NCBI GenBank assembly: GCA_963836015.1
Contig: CAWIIF010000015.1
Coordinates: 806,001-870,000 of the forward strand
Reading direction: 5' to 3'
Origin: CAWCDJ01 sp963836015
GTDB lineage: Bacteria; Acidobacteriota; Terriglobia; Bryobacterales; Bryobacteraceae
DNA: 64,000 nucleotides
Numbering within the stretch: the first letter of the stretch is position 1; each line of letters opens with the position of its first letter. Positions 43,572 to 54,182 of this stretch are shown piece by piece. Below the pieces are notes generated by a model that worked only from the letters and a program-made list of their open reading frames with translations, did not search any database and was not told the DNA's origin. The translations under genes were made by a program, and so were the position numbers.

Positions 43572-45301
43572 GCGGCGAAGCCAAAGGACGATATCGCTCG
43601 GCGGAGTGGTTCGGCAAGATCGACAAGGATGGGTTCGGGCACCGGAGCTGGATGCGCAACCAGGGGCTCCCGGGAGACGTCTTCGACGGGCGTCCGGTCA
43701 TCGGTATCTGCAACACGTGGTCGGAACTGACCCCTTGCAACGCGCATTTCCGCGAACTCGCGGAACACGTGAAGCGCGGAGTCTGGCAAGCCGGCGGATT
43801 CCCCGTCGAGTTCCCGGTCACCTCGCTCGGCGAGTCGATCATGCGCCCCACGGCGATGCTGTTCCGCAACTTGGCCAGCATGGACGTGGAAGAATCGATC
43901 CGCGCCAACCCGATCGACGGCGTGGTACTTCTGTGCGGCTGTGATAAGACGACTCCCTCGCTGGTCATGGGCGCCGCGAGTTGCGACATCCCGGCTCTTG
44001 TGCTTTCCGGCGGCCCGATGCTCAACGGCAAGTACCAGGGGCGCGACATCGGCTCCGGCACCGACCTCTGGCGTTTCAGCGAGGAAGTCAAAGCGGGAAC
44101 CATGAGCCTGAACCAGTTCATGGACGCCGAGGCGTGCATGTCGCGCTCGCCGGGCCACTGCATGACGATGGGCACGGCGTCGACCATGGCATCCATGGTC
44201 GAAGCGCTGGGCTTGTCGCTGCCCGGGAATGCCGCGATCCCCGCGGCGGATTCGCGGCGCTCGGTTCTGGCGCACCTGGCCGGGCGGCGCATCGTGGAGA
44301 TGGTCTGTGAGGACCTTCGGATATCCCGCATTCTGACGCGCGAGGCTTTCGAGAACGCCATCCGCGCCAACGCTGTTTTGGGCGGATCCACAAACGCCGT
44401 GATCCATCTGCTCGCCATCGCCGGCCGCGTCGGCACGCCCCTGACACTCGAAGATTGGGATTGCCTGGGCCGCGACTGCCCGACCCTGGTGAACCTGATG
44501 CCCTCCGGCCAGTATCTGATGGAGGACTTCTACTATGCGGGAGGCCTTCCCGCGGTGATTCGTGCGCTGGGAGAGCACGGACTCCTCCGCCGTGACGCGC
44601 TCACGGTGAACGGCAAGACCATCTGGGAGAACTGCCGCGAAGCTCCCAACTGGAACACGGAAGTGATCCGCACGTGGGACCGCCCGCTCCTGGAGCAAGG
44701 CGGCATTGCCGTGCTGCGCGGCAACCTCGCTCCCGGTGGTGCGGTGATCAAGCCTTCGGCTGCGTCGCCGCACCTGATGCGGCACGAGGGCCGCGCCATC
44801 GTATTCGAGAACATCGAGCACTACAAGCAGCGAATCGAAGACCCCGACCTGAATGCCGACGAAAACAGCGTTCTGGTGCTCAAGAACTGTGGACCGAAGG
44901 GCTATCCCGGCATGGCCGAAGTCGGCAATATGGGCCTTCCCCCGAAGCTGTTGAAGCGCGGCATCACCGATATCGTGCGCATCTCCGACGCGAGAATGAG
45001 CGGCACGGCTTACGGCACGGTAGTGCTCCACGTCTGCCCCGAGGCTGCCATCGGCGGCGCGCTGGCACACGTGCGCGACGGCGATACGATCGAGTTGGAC
45101 GTGGAGCGTCGCAGGCTGCACCTGGCTGTGCCGGACGAAGAACTCCAGCGCAGGCAGGCCGGCTGGCAGCCGGGTACGCCACCGATGTCCGGAGGGTACC
45201 AACGCCTGTATTTCGATCACGTGATGCAAGCCGACGTAGGCGCCGATCTGGACTTTCTTGTCGGCTGCCGCGGCCACGAAGTTGCGCGAGAGTCGCATTG
45301 A
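43568..45301 (+). CDS. IlvD/Edd family sugar-acid dehydratase (L-arabonate dehydratase-like)
   Basis: A 577-residue dehydratase that converts an aldonic acid to a 2-keto-3-deoxy acid. [2Fe-2S] cysteines are expected in ICNTWSELTPCN, LLCGCDKTTP and ACMSRSPGHC. The NTWSELTPCNAH and EFPVTSLGE motifs match the pentonate (arabonate/xylonate) branch rather than dihydroxyacid dehydratase IlvD. It overlaps the enolase paralogue as ATGA, so it is the last gene of this operon. Confidence 0.88.
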   Translation: MSGEAKGRYRSAEWFGKIDKDGFGHRSWMRNQGLPGDVFDGRPVIGICNTWSELTPCNAHFRELAEHVKRGVWQAGGFPVEFPVTSLGESIMRPTAMLFRNLASMDVEESIRANPIDGVVLLCGCDKTTPSLVMGAASCDIPALVLSGGPMLNGKYQGRDIGSGTDLWRFSEEVKAGTMSLNQFMDAEACMSRSPGHCMTMGTASTMASMVEALGLSLPGNAAIPAADSRRSVLAHLAGRRIVEMVCEDLRISRILTREAFENAIRANAVLGGSTNAVIHLLAIAGRVGTPLTLEDWDCLGRDCPTLVNLMPSGQYLMEDFYYAGGLPAVIRALGEHGLLRRDALTVNGKTIWENCREAPNWNTEVIRTWDRPLLEQGGIAVLRGNLAPGGAVIKPSAASPHLMRHEGRAIVFENIEHYKQRIEDPDLNADENSVLVLKNCGPKGYPGMAEVGNMGLPPKLLKRGITDIVRISDARMSGTAYGTVVLHVCPEAAIGGALAHVRDGDTIELDVERRRLHLAVPDEELQRRQAGWQPGTPPMSGGYQRLYFDHVMQADVGADLDFLVGCRGHEVARESH

Positions 45302-45799
45302 GGCGCGAGGTCGCACTTAGTCAAAATACCCGGATCCGGCTCTCTGATCCTGAGCGGTCTATGCACGTTTCTTCGATCATTTGACGGATTGTCGCGTTTC
45401 CACCGGACGCCATCACAGCGGGTCAATACAGGCAATGTCCGAGTGTGGACCAAGTCCGCGTTTGGACGCCTGCCGACCAAGCAACATTCCGAATCACAGC
45501 AGACCGTACTCGGGTTTAATTCGATGTCTCCTCAATCCAATACAGATGCGTCTCGCACCCGCAATCCGAACTCCCGAAGCCCGGCATCACCATCGCGGCT
45601 CCCGGCAACGTGCTGATGGCGGCCCACTCGTGTTCGCATCGAACACCGCAGCCGCCCAGACCGCTTCCAGTCGGGCATACCACTATGCCCGGCGATTCGA
45701 GCGCCCCCCGCTGGCAAATCGACTACCTGCGCGTAGGTGCCGGGCTCGGCGGGCAGCATGAAGCCATTGTGAAATGAGCGGCGAGCGTGCCGCGGACGG
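45302..45799. other. 498-base region without a supported gene
   Basis: All frames are short or broken. On the minus strand around 45690-45780 a stretch (LPAEPGTYAQVVDLPAGG) faintly recalls the N-terminal part of a RidA-like protein, but no continuation follows in any frame. I regard the region as decayed sequence, plus the likely terminator of the dehydratase operon. Confidence 0.35.
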
Positions 45800-46459
45800 C
45801 TAATCATCCGCAATCAGGTGTCTCGTGAACCCCAGTGCAACCAGACGATCATAGGCGGCCTTTACCTTCGGCGGAACGGGCTGCGGCACTGACCAGCCTC
45901 TGCACCCATAGACCCAGAGCCGTTGCACGTCCCCCATCATGATGTTGATGACCTTGCCCGCGGGCAGGTCGGCGGTAAAGTATTCGTCCAGGCTGAGCCG
46001 TGGCGAAGACAGTGTGGCCGCCACGCTCGGCCATTTCAGGGGAAGGGCCGCCCAAACCCGGCGTTGCATGAACGGCTTAACCGCGAAGACCAAGGTGTTG
46101 GGAAGGATGCCGGCTTCCTTCAGGATCGCGCGCGTGAACACAATATTCTCTGCCGTGTTGGTTGCCTGGGTTTCGAGCAGAATTCGGTTGCGAGGAACAC
46201 CACACCGCACGGCGATATCGGCGAACATCTCGGCTTCAGTCTTCTCCCACGAAGTCGCGAGCAGATCATTCTGGTGCGCCACGCCGCCCGTACAGACCAG
46301 GGTTGACCCGTAACCCTGCACGTAGAGATCGGCAGCGTGCTCAGCCACACGCAGGTCGTTCGTGCCGAGCGCGATGATTACCTCTGCCGGGGTCGGTTCC
46401 TGCGGCACAAGGCTGTACTCCCAGATGACGCGCGCGAGGCTCAGGACTTCCTCGGTCAT
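45800..46459 (-). CDS. YdcF/SanA-like DUF218 protein
   Basis: The ATG at 46459 has GGGGAGAA upstream and gives 219 residues; the frame beyond it to 46561 is not family-like. DUF218 features: VIIALGTNDLRVAEHAADLY, LVCTGGVAHQN, ETQATNTAENIVFTR. E. coli relatives are YdcF, which binds S-adenosylmethionine, and SanA, which affects the envelope. There is no transmembrane segment here, so it is cytoplasmic. The biochemical role is not known. Confidence 0.8.
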   Translation of the reverse strand: MTEEVLSLARVIWEYSLVPQEPTPAEVIIALGTNDLRVAEHAADLYVQGYGSTLVCTGGVAHQNDLLATSWEKTEAEMFADIAVRCGVPRNRILLETQATNTAENIVFTRAILKEAGILPNTLVFAVKPFMQRRVWAALPLKWPSVAATLSSPRLSLDEYFTADLPAGKVINIMMGDVQRLWVYGCRGWSVPQPVPPKVKAAYDRLVALGFTRHLIADD

Positions 46460-46620
46460 TTCTCCCCATTGTCCGGCATCTGGGGCGGTTTGTGCGGCGT
46501 GATGCAGATCGGGGCGACTCAACTCTTCTGGCGCAGATGTCACCGGGCCGCGCACTGCCAATGTACAACCACCGCCCCGTCTTAGGGTGACGGCGAGATC
46601 GCCAAGGCGGACGACGCCTG

Positions 46621-46761
46621 GGGCTCATCGCGCGCATTCATCTCCGGATGCCGGTGATCCTTCCTGCGGAAGCGGAGCGGGCATGGCTGTCGGACAGGCG
46701 ATTCGAGGATCGGATTCCGCTCCTTAAGCCATACGATGCGCGCCGCGCGCGGGCGGCGTAG
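46621..46761 (+). pseudogene. C-terminal fragment of an SRAP (YedK/HMCES-type) protein
   Basis: The plus frame reads LIARIHLRMPVILPAEAERAW and then LLKPYDARRA before TAG at 46759-46761. The order H-x-RMPVIL-P-WL--LL-PY is the C-terminal signature of SRAP proteins, which cross-link to abasic sites in single-stranded DNA. The N-terminal part with the catalytic Cys2 is absent. It is a truncated remnant. Confidence 0.55.
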
Positions 46762-46819
46762 GGTGAAACCATCACGCTGAGGATGGTTCTTGTTACACTG
46801 ATCCAGTTCAGGAGCTGAA

Positions 46820-48349
46820 ATGATCGCTACTGACGTAATGTACCGCTGGATCGTGGAGGCCGTGCCCGAGGGAATCTGGACGGTCGATCCACAGGGCCGG
46901 ACCGTTTTCTGCAATCGAAGGATGGCCGAGATTCTTGGTGCCAGCTACGAATCGATGGCCGAGCGGACGTGCTTCGATTGCGTATATCCCGGCGACCTCG
47001 AAGAAGCACAGCGCCGGTTCGCTGAGAGCCTGGGTGGCGACCGCAAGCCCTTCGATTTCAGGCTCTCCCGCGTCGATGGGACGCCCGTCTGGGTGACCAT
47101 TTCCTGCATGATGGTGCGCGACGATTCGGGTACGCCGGTGGGGCTGCTCGGCCTGTTCACGGATATTACCGCCCGGGTCGAGGAAGCCGAGAGGGCGCGC
47201 CTGCAGGCGCAGTTCCTACAGGCCCAAAAGATGGAATCGATTGGCAGGTTGGCAGGAGGAGTGGCCCATGACTTCAACAACCTTCTCACGGTAATCAATG
47301 GGTACGCCGCCGTAACCCTCAATCTGATGAGCCCGTCCGATCCCTTACGTTGGCGCCTCAACGAGATCTACCAGGCTGGAGAACGCGCGGCCGACGTGGT
47401 GCGTCAATTGCTTGCCTTCAGCCGCAAGCAGGTTTTGAAGCCCGAACTCATCGATCCCAACGAAATGGTCGCCGACATGGAAACGATGCTCCGGCCGCTT
47501 GTTGGGGAGGACATCGAGATTGTCACGAAGCTCGAGCCCGGGCTCGGGCATGTACTCGCTGACCGGCACCAGATGGAACAGGTCATGATAAGCCTGGCCG
47601 CAAACGCGCGCGACGCCATGCCCCAGGGCGGCACGTTGACCGTCGAAACCGGGCACGGCGTCTGGCAAAGCGTCTGCCCGCATTGCGCTGCGGGCGTCCA
47701 CCCCGGTCCGTACATTCGAATCTCGGTTCGCGACACCGGCACCGGCGTAAGCGACGACGTCCGCCAGCACCTCTTCGAGCCGTTCTTCACCACCAAGGGC
47801 GTCGGCCAGGGTACAGGCCTGGGGCTCTCCACCGTGCACGGCATTGTCCTTCAGAGTGGTGGGCACATCGACGTCGAGACGGCGCCGGGCCAAGGTACCT
47901 GCTTCCACATCTATCTGCCCGCTGCGGAGGCCAGGCGCGAGACCGCCGCCCCTCCCGCGAGGTCCACGCCGGCAGGCGGCAACGGCTCCATCCTGTTGGT
48001 GGAAGACCAGGTCGAAGTCCGCCGCCTTGCCGCAACATTACTCCGAGACTGCGGCTACAGCGTGATCGAATCGTGCGACGGGGAGGAGGCGCTGGCGCAG
48101 TGTGCCACCCGACACCTGGACTTGTTGCTGACCGACGTCGTGATGCCAAAAATGAGCGGCACGGAGCTCGCTGCTCGTGTACGGTCGGCCCAGCCGCAGG
48201 TTCGAGTGCTCTTCATGTCCGGATACTCAAATGAAGTGCTCTCCTGGCCTTCCGGCTCCTGTCAGGACGCTGGTTTCATTCAGAAGCCCTTCACCATTGC
48301 CGCGCTGACTTCCAAAGTTCGCGAGATTCTCTGCGAGCAGACCGCCTAG
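46820..48349 (+). CDS. PAS-containing hybrid histidine kinase with receiver domain
   Basis: A 509-residue soluble kinase: PAS domain (about 8-118), HisKA with phospho-acceptor H150 (GGVAHDFNNLL), HATPase (ANARDAMPQGG, VRDTGTGVS, GTGLGLSTV) and a C-terminal receiver with D439 in LLLTDVVMP and Lys in FIQKPF. There is no membrane segment, so the PAS domain probably senses a cytoplasmic signal. No partner regulator is adjacent; output must go through another protein. An insert in the ATPase domain (SVCPHCAAGVHPG) adds a Cys pair, which is unusual but seen in this kinase type. Confidence 0.9.
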   Translation: MIATDVMYRWIVEAVPEGIWTVDPQGRTVFCNRRMAEILGASYESMAERTCFDCVYPGDLEEAQRRFAESLGGDRKPFDFRLSRVDGTPVWVTISCMMVRDDSGTPVGLLGLFTDITARVEEAERARLQAQFLQAQKMESIGRLAGGVAHDFNNLLTVINGYAAVTLNLMSPSDPLRWRLNEIYQAGERAADVVRQLLAFSRKQVLKPELIDPNEMVADMETMLRPLVGEDIEIVTKLEPGLGHVLADRHQMEQVMISLAANARDAMPQGGTLTVETGHGVWQSVCPHCAAGVHPGPYIRISVRDTGTGVSDDVRQHLFEPFFTTKGVGQGTGLGLSTVHGIVLQSGGHIDVETAPGQGTCFHIYLPAAEARRETAAPPARSTPAGGNGSILLVEDQVEVRRLAATLLRDCGYSVIESCDGEEALAQCATRHLDLLLTDVVMPKMSGTELAARVRSAQPQVRVLFMSGYSNEVLSWPSGSCQDAGFIQKPFTIAALTSKVREILCEQTA

Positions 48350-48824
48350 TCTAGGAAGGATCGGCGGCGGCGCCGGAGCTCATTGAGACGATGGCGGGAG
48401 CGGGGACAGAGTAGAACGGCAGTAGCACGCGGACCGTCCCTCGTGGTCCCTATCCGCACGCTCACGAGGCCTGCGAGGCACCACTCTTTTCAGCATCGTC
48501 TGGCCTCCGAGCGCAGGATAAACCCACCGATGCTCAAAGCTCCCCAGCGGGATAGCAGGGAGAGATGCGCGCCGTCTCCGCCTGTCGAGTAAAGAAGATC
48601 GAACAGCGGTGCTCGTGCGCAAGGGTCGCTGTCGCCGCGCCAGAAGCCGGCGCACCCTTGCTCCCTGTGCGCCGCGTGCATCCAAGGGAATAGCGACAGG
48701 CGGCTCCAGCGCGAATCTCTCCAAGGTCAGCTCTTTTTGAAACCAAATGATGCCGCTTCATCCTCAGTCGCCAGCACCTGAATTTGCCCGCTCGGTCAAC
48801 GCCGCCCGCGACGGCTCTTAGAAC
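48350..48824. other. 475-base region without a supported gene
   Basis: Both strands hold only short frames, with no recognisable motif or start site. It separates the histidine kinase gene from the convergent PEP-CTERM gene and probably contains both terminators and decayed sequence. Confidence 0.4.
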
Positions 48825-49400
48825 TCAGCGAGGCGACTTCCTTCGGAGAAAACCAGCAAGCACTAGAAACCCACTTCCGAACAGTAGGGTTGTGCCCGGC
48901 TCAGGTATCGGCGACTCCGCTATCTCGCCGGCAGCGAAACGATTGGGTAAAGACAGGACGTTTCCAATCTGGAGTAACCTTCCGTCGGTTGACCACTGCT
49001 CCAAACACGCCCCTGGGAAGCCAGGAAGACATTCATTAGAAGGTATGTTGCCGGTGGACCCAGGTAGGCCGCCGGTGATCATCCAGAGACTGCGGTCAGT
49101 CGGGTCGAAAGCGAGGGCAGAATTGCCGGCATTTCCAGTATGGAATTCCTGTAAGAGCCGCCCGCCTAAAGAGTATTCGGCAACGATGTCAGTTGGTGTG
49201 TCGCTGAGCCATAGCGAGTTGTCATACTGATCGTAGGCTATTCCAGTCGGGCCTAAGACTTGGTGTTGGTCGAATAGTACATGCTCGTACCCGCGGAGGA
49301 TCATCGCGGCGACGAAGAGGCGGTGGGCGGCGGTGAGAGCGGCCAAGCCGCAACAAGAGAAAGCTACCACGAAGAAGGCGGCTCGGAAGACCGCTGCCAT
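48825..49400 (-). CDS. PEP-CTERM sorting-domain protein
   Basis: A 191-residue protein with an N-terminal hydrophobic signal (FRAAFFVVAFSCCGLAAL). The middle has repeats of the NHL/beta-propeller type (GPTGIAYDQYDNSLWLSDT, SALAFDPTDRSLWMITGG). The C-terminus is a clear PEP-CTERM tail: PIPEPGTTLLFGSGFLVLAGFLRRKS, split as PEP motif, helix and basic end. Such proteins are processed by exosortase (EpsH), which is not in this window. It is probably exported together with exopolysaccharide. Confidence 0.8.
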   Translation of the reverse strand: MAAVFRAAFFVVAFSCCGLAALTAAHRLFVAAMILRGYEHVLFDQHQVLGPTGIAYDQYDNSLWLSDTPTDIVAEYSLGGRLLQEFHTGNAGNSALAFDPTDRSLWMITGGLPGSTGNIPSNECLPGFPGACLEQWSTDGRLLQIGNVLSLPNRFAAGEIAESPIPEPGTTLLFGSGFLVLAGFLRRKSPR

Positions 49401-49486
49401 GCGCTCCCAGAAGCTGGCTCCAGCTGCCGCTCCACCGAAGAAGTGAAAAGCATGGACGGTCTGACTCGCGTTAACATCGAATCGGC

Positions 49487-50065
49487 ATGCAACCTGAGGC
49501 AGTGAATCCGGCCTTCGTCACTTTCTGGCTGCGCACGACGGCCTGTCACATGGTGACTTACTTCGTGGCCGGAATGTTCGCATTCGTACTGATGGACTAC
49601 CGTGGCTTCTTCCAGACACCCGGCCTCAAAGATCTGATGCGCCCCATCGAGTCAGCGTGGATGGCGGTGGGCCCCGCGTTCCAGTTTTTTCGTGGCCTGG
49701 TGCTGGCGGCTGTGCTCTATCCGTTTCGCGGCGTCTTCTTGGACAGTCCGTCGGGCTGGTGGAGGCTGGCTCTCCTGCTGATCGGACTTTGCGTGCTGTC
49801 ACCGTCCGGCCCGGTGACCGGTTCGCTCGAGGGCCTGTTCTACACGCGCCTGAGCTTGGCCCAGCACTTGCGGGGGCTGCCGGAGGTCCTCGTGCAGAAC
49901 GCCGCATTTGCCTGGCTATTGGTCGCTTGGAACCGCCAACCGGGTCCGAGTTGGGACACTTGGATGGGTGTTGGAACGGCGCTGGTCATCGTCTTGAGCT
50001 TGAAGGAGTATGGCCGGCGCGCTGCATCCCGGCACCGAGAAGCGTCAGCACGAAGCTCTGAATGA
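49487..50065 (+). CDS. integral membrane protein of unknown function
   Basis: A 192-residue protein with about five hydrophobic segments (MVTYFVAGMFAFVLM, FFRGLVLAAVLYPF, LALLLIGLCVLSP, VLVQNAAFAWLLVA, GVGTALVIVLSL) and a charged C-terminus. I recognise no family. It is transcribed away from the PEP-CTERM gene, with 86 bases between the two starts. Its sequence gives no hint of catalysis. Confidence 0.65.
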   Translation: MQPEAVNPAFVTFWLRTTACHMVTYFVAGMFAFVLMDYRGFFQTPGLKDLMRPIESAWMAVGPAFQFFRGLVLAAVLYPFRGVFLDSPSGWWRLALLLIGLCVLSPSGPVTGSLEGLFYTRLSLAQHLRGLPEVLVQNAAFAWLLVAWNRQPGPSWDTWMGVGTALVIVLSLKEYGRRAASRHREASARSSE

Positions 50066-50422
50066 AAGGCCTGAATCTGGACACGCAGTCACAGGAACAT
50101 CGCAACCGGAGATCCGCAGTAGCCGGTCTTGATCCCCAAGACCCTCGGAGCGCGCAAGCGTCTTACGTAGAACAACAACGGCTCCTTTAAGGCCCAGCTG
50201 CGTCAGTTTGGAGCCGAGACGGCAGGGCGCCTCGTGGTACTCGGAAGCAAGGTGATCCCTACTGTAGTGGTGTCCCAGTTCGTGTATCAGGAGGGAGTTG
50301 ATGTCCGCCAGGTTCTCCAGCTCCTCGACGATTACGCGAATGCGGTCCAGCACGTCCTGGAGCTGGTCGACGTGGGCTGTGCGGCGCGAGATCTCGCGGG
50401 CGATGACGCGCTCCCAAAGCAC
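50066..50422 (-). CDS. doubtful small ORF with a HELGHH motif
   Basis: A minus-strand frame starting at GTG 50422 reads LQDVLDRIRVIVEELENLADINSLLIHELGHH (in two blocks) and then SRDHLASEYHEAPCRLGSKL. HExxHH is the zinc site of several metallopeptidases, and the preceding helix looks protein-like. The frame ends near 50045, overlapping the membrane protein tail. Upstream coding sense goes back to about 50480 but then meets a stop. It may be a short gene or the remains of a metallopeptidase gene. Confidence 0.3.
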
Positions 50423-50527
50423 GTGGGCAAGCTGATCTTGACTCCGAACGTACGAAGGGGCGTCCGGCGTACAAGGTGTCAGGGGCCGTCACCGTCAAGG
50501 GGGGCACCGAAAAGAGTCGAATGCAGG

Positions 50528-50603
50528 TGGTGGCCAGGGACGGAATCGAACCGCCGACGCCAGCCTTTTCAGGGCTGCGCTCTACCAGCTGAGCTACCTG
50601 GCC
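50528..50603 (-). tRNA. tRNA-Phe (anticodon GAA)
   Basis: On the minus strand GGCCAGG (acceptor) pairs with CCTGGCC, followed by A and an encoded CCA. The anticodon stem-loop is CAGCC-CTGAAAA-GGCTG, giving anticodon GAA. The T loop TTCGATT and the D arm GCTCAGCTGGTAGAGC are standard. It follows the fumarase gene on the same strand. No integrase or att-like duplicate is seen beside it. Confidence 0.95.
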
Positions 50604-50629
50604 GGGGAAACTTCAGTGTACCAGCGGCG

Positions 50630-52147
<1,518 letters not shown>

Positions 52148-52191
52148 ATGCTTGTCCGAAACGCTATTTTAGCGCCGGGCAGCCGGCGGCA

Positions 52192-53181
52192 CTAATCCAG
52201 CTTCAGGTGCACGTCGGCGCGCATGCCGGGGCGGATGGCGGGCATCGTGCTATTGAACTCCACCACCACACGATTGTCCTTGATCTCCTTGATGTCCGCG
52301 GGAATGCCCGAGCTCTGCAGATCGAGGACAAAGACCGTCGCAGAGCCGCCCGGATGCAGGCGTTTCACAACCGGGGGCGCTGCATCGAGCGGCACTTCGA
52401 GCGCGTACAGGTCTGTCGCGATCTGGAAGAGATCGCTGCCGGCCTCCTGCGCGGGCTTGCCCACCTCGCCCTTGCGCCCGACCACGGTTCCGTCAACGGG
52501 CGAGCGTACTTCGGCGTTGGCGAAGGCGCCCTCAGCGTCCTGCAATTCCTGGTTGCTCCGGGCCAACGCGGTTTTCGCGCGGGCCAACTGGTCGAGAACG
52601 CCCTGCACGGTTTCGCGTGCGGCGCGGGAGGCCGTGTCCATGATCTCGAACTCGCTCAGGGCGGCCTGGTAATCGCGCTGTGCCTTTTCAAACACTTTTT
52701 GCGGCGTGGCGCCTGCCTTGTGGAGCGTGGTTTGGCGCTCATAGACCTGCTGGGCCCGCTCCATCTGCAGGCGCGAGCGCTGGCTGTCGGCATCGGCGCG
52801 GGATGCTTCGAGGCGCGCGGAATTGACGGCGGCTTCGTACTTGCTCACCTGGTCCTGGGCGCGCTCGGCGGCGGCGGTGGCGGCATCGCGATTGGTCTCG
52901 AGGCCGGTCGAGCCGATACGGGCCAGCGACTGGCCCTGGTACACGTCATCGCCGGAATCCGCCAGGAAGGCCTCGATGTTGCCTTCCACACCGGCGCCCA
53001 CGGAAACCACGTGCTGCGGCCGGATGAGCCCGTTGAGCGTGACCTCGGGAACCGATACCACCGCGGCGGCCGGGCTCTGTGCGGGAGCGGGCGGCAGCGG
53101 CCGGCGGCGCATCGAAAGGACGCCCCCTACGACCCCGGCCGCCACTGCCAGAACCGAGATCAGGACCCAGCGGCCGCGCAT
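52192..53181 (-). CDS. HlyD-family membrane-fusion/adaptor protein
   Basis: A 329-residue protein with an N-terminal anchor (VLISVLAVAAGVVGGVLSM), a lipoyl/barrel-sandwich hybrid domain split by a long coiled coil (about 85-215, rich in Ala, Glu, Arg and Gln) and a C-terminal beta-barrel (SPVDGTVVGRKGEVG onward). Adaptors of this type link an inner-membrane pump to the outer membrane. No ABC or RND pump gene is adjacent; it follows an aldo/keto reductase gene by seven bases. Its partner must be elsewhere, possibly an ADOP/MacB-like permease. Confidence 0.8.
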   Translation of the reverse strand: MRGRWVLISVLAVAAGVVGGVLSMRRRPLPPAPAQSPAAAVVSVPEVTLNGLIRPQHVVSVGAGVEGNIEAFLADSGDDVYQGQSLARIGSTGLETNRDAATAAAERAQDQVSKYEAAVNSARLEASRADADSQRSRLQMERAQQVYERQTTLHKAGATPQKVFEKAQRDYQAALSEFEIMDTASRAARETVQGVLDQLARAKTALARSNQELQDAEGAFANAEVRSPVDGTVVGRKGEVGKPAQEAGSDLFQIATDLYALEVPLDAAPPVVKRLHPGGSATVFVLDLQSSGIPADIKEIKDNRVVVEFNSTMPAIRPGMRADVHLKLD

Positions 53182-53188
53182 CGAAACC

Positions 53189-54157
53189 CTACCGGTTGTA
53201 TTTCGGGGTCACGCCGCGCAATTTTTGCCAGGCCTGGTCGCATGCGGCGACCGTCTCGGCGGACAGCGGACCGCACTCGAAGACATCGAGATTTTGCTCG
53301 AGCTGCAGGATCTTCGACGCGCCCAGAAGCACGCAATCGGTGGCGGTATGGAACAGCAGCCAGTTGAGCGCCAGGTCGACCATCGAGCGGCCGGCCTTCC
53401 GGGCGACCGCCTGCAGCTCGTCTACGGCATCGAAGTAGGCTGGGTGCCAGAAGCGGTCGAGGTACATCTGGTTGGCGTCGAAGCGGGTTCCGGGGAGCGG
53501 CCGCTCGCGATTCTGCTTCCCGGTGAGCAGGCCGCCGGCGAGCGGGTTGTACACAATCATCGAGACGCCGAACTGTTTGCAGAAGGGAATGTATTCCTGC
53601 TCGATGCCGCGGGCCAGCAGGTTGTACATGGGCTGCGAAACGTAGGGCGGCTTGTAGCCCTTCTTCTCCGAGATCCACAGCGTCTGCTCCACCTGCCACG
53701 CGGCGAAATTCGAAGTGGCGGGGTAGCGCACCTTGCCGGCCTTCACCACCTGGTGCATGGCCTCGAGGCTCTCCTCGATGGGCGCTTCGTAATCGGGAAG
53801 ATGGAAGTAATAGAGATCCAGGTAATCGGTTTGCAGGCGGCGCAGCGTGGCGTCGATGCCGGCCAGGATCGCCTTACACGAAAGCGGCGAAGCGTCGGGC
53901 GGCTCCCCGGTTTTCATCCCGACCTTGCTCGCGAGCACGAGGCCGCTGCGCCGGCCCTTGAGAATGTTGCCGAGGATTACTTCCGACTGCCCTTTGTTGT
54001 ATGCGTTGGCGGTGTCGAAGAAGTTGATGCCGCGATCGATACAGATATCGATCATGCGGGCACCGGTGGGTTCGTCGGTCTGTCCTCCAAAAGTCATCGC
54101 ACCAAAGCAGGCGCGGGAAACGGTGAGATCGGTGTGAGCAAGTGTTCGCGTTTGCAT
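53189..54157 (-). CDS. aldo/keto reductase
   Basis: A 322-residue NADPH-dependent reductase if started at the ATG at 54157 (the frame reaches 54199, overlapping the upstream gene). The catalytic tetrad is visible: Asp in FFDTANAY, Tyr of the same motif, Lys in LASKVGMK and His in YYFHLPD. The end has the cofactor-binding LLGASKILQLEQNLD. The substrate is unknown; relatives act on a wide range of aldehydes. It lies between a CoA-transferase and the HlyD-like gene. Confidence 0.85.
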   Translation of the reverse strand: MQTRTLAHTDLTVSRACFGAMTFGGQTDEPTGARMIDICIDRGINFFDTANAYNKGQSEVILGNILKGRRSGLVLASKVGMKTGEPPDASPLSCKAILAGIDATLRRLQTDYLDLYYFHLPDYEAPIEESLEAMHQVVKAGKVRYPATSNFAAWQVEQTLWISEKKGYKPPYVSQPMYNLLARGIEQEYIPFCKQFGVSMIVYNPLAGGLLTGKQNRERPLPGTRFDANQMYLDRFWHPAYFDAVDELQAVARKAGRSMVDLALNWLLFHTATDCVLLGASKILQLEQNLDVFECGPLSAETVAACDQAWQKLRGVTPKYNR

Positions 54158-54182
54158 GGAAACCGATAGTTTATCGCACCCC

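Noticed and set aside
43544..45316. 590-residue minus-strand frame over the dehydratase
   Set aside because: Antisense shadow of the IlvD/Edd gene, with no family motif.
50528..50603. tRNA-Phe as integration site of a genomic island
   Set aside because: No integrase, no direct repeat of the tRNA 3' end and ordinary genes on both sides.
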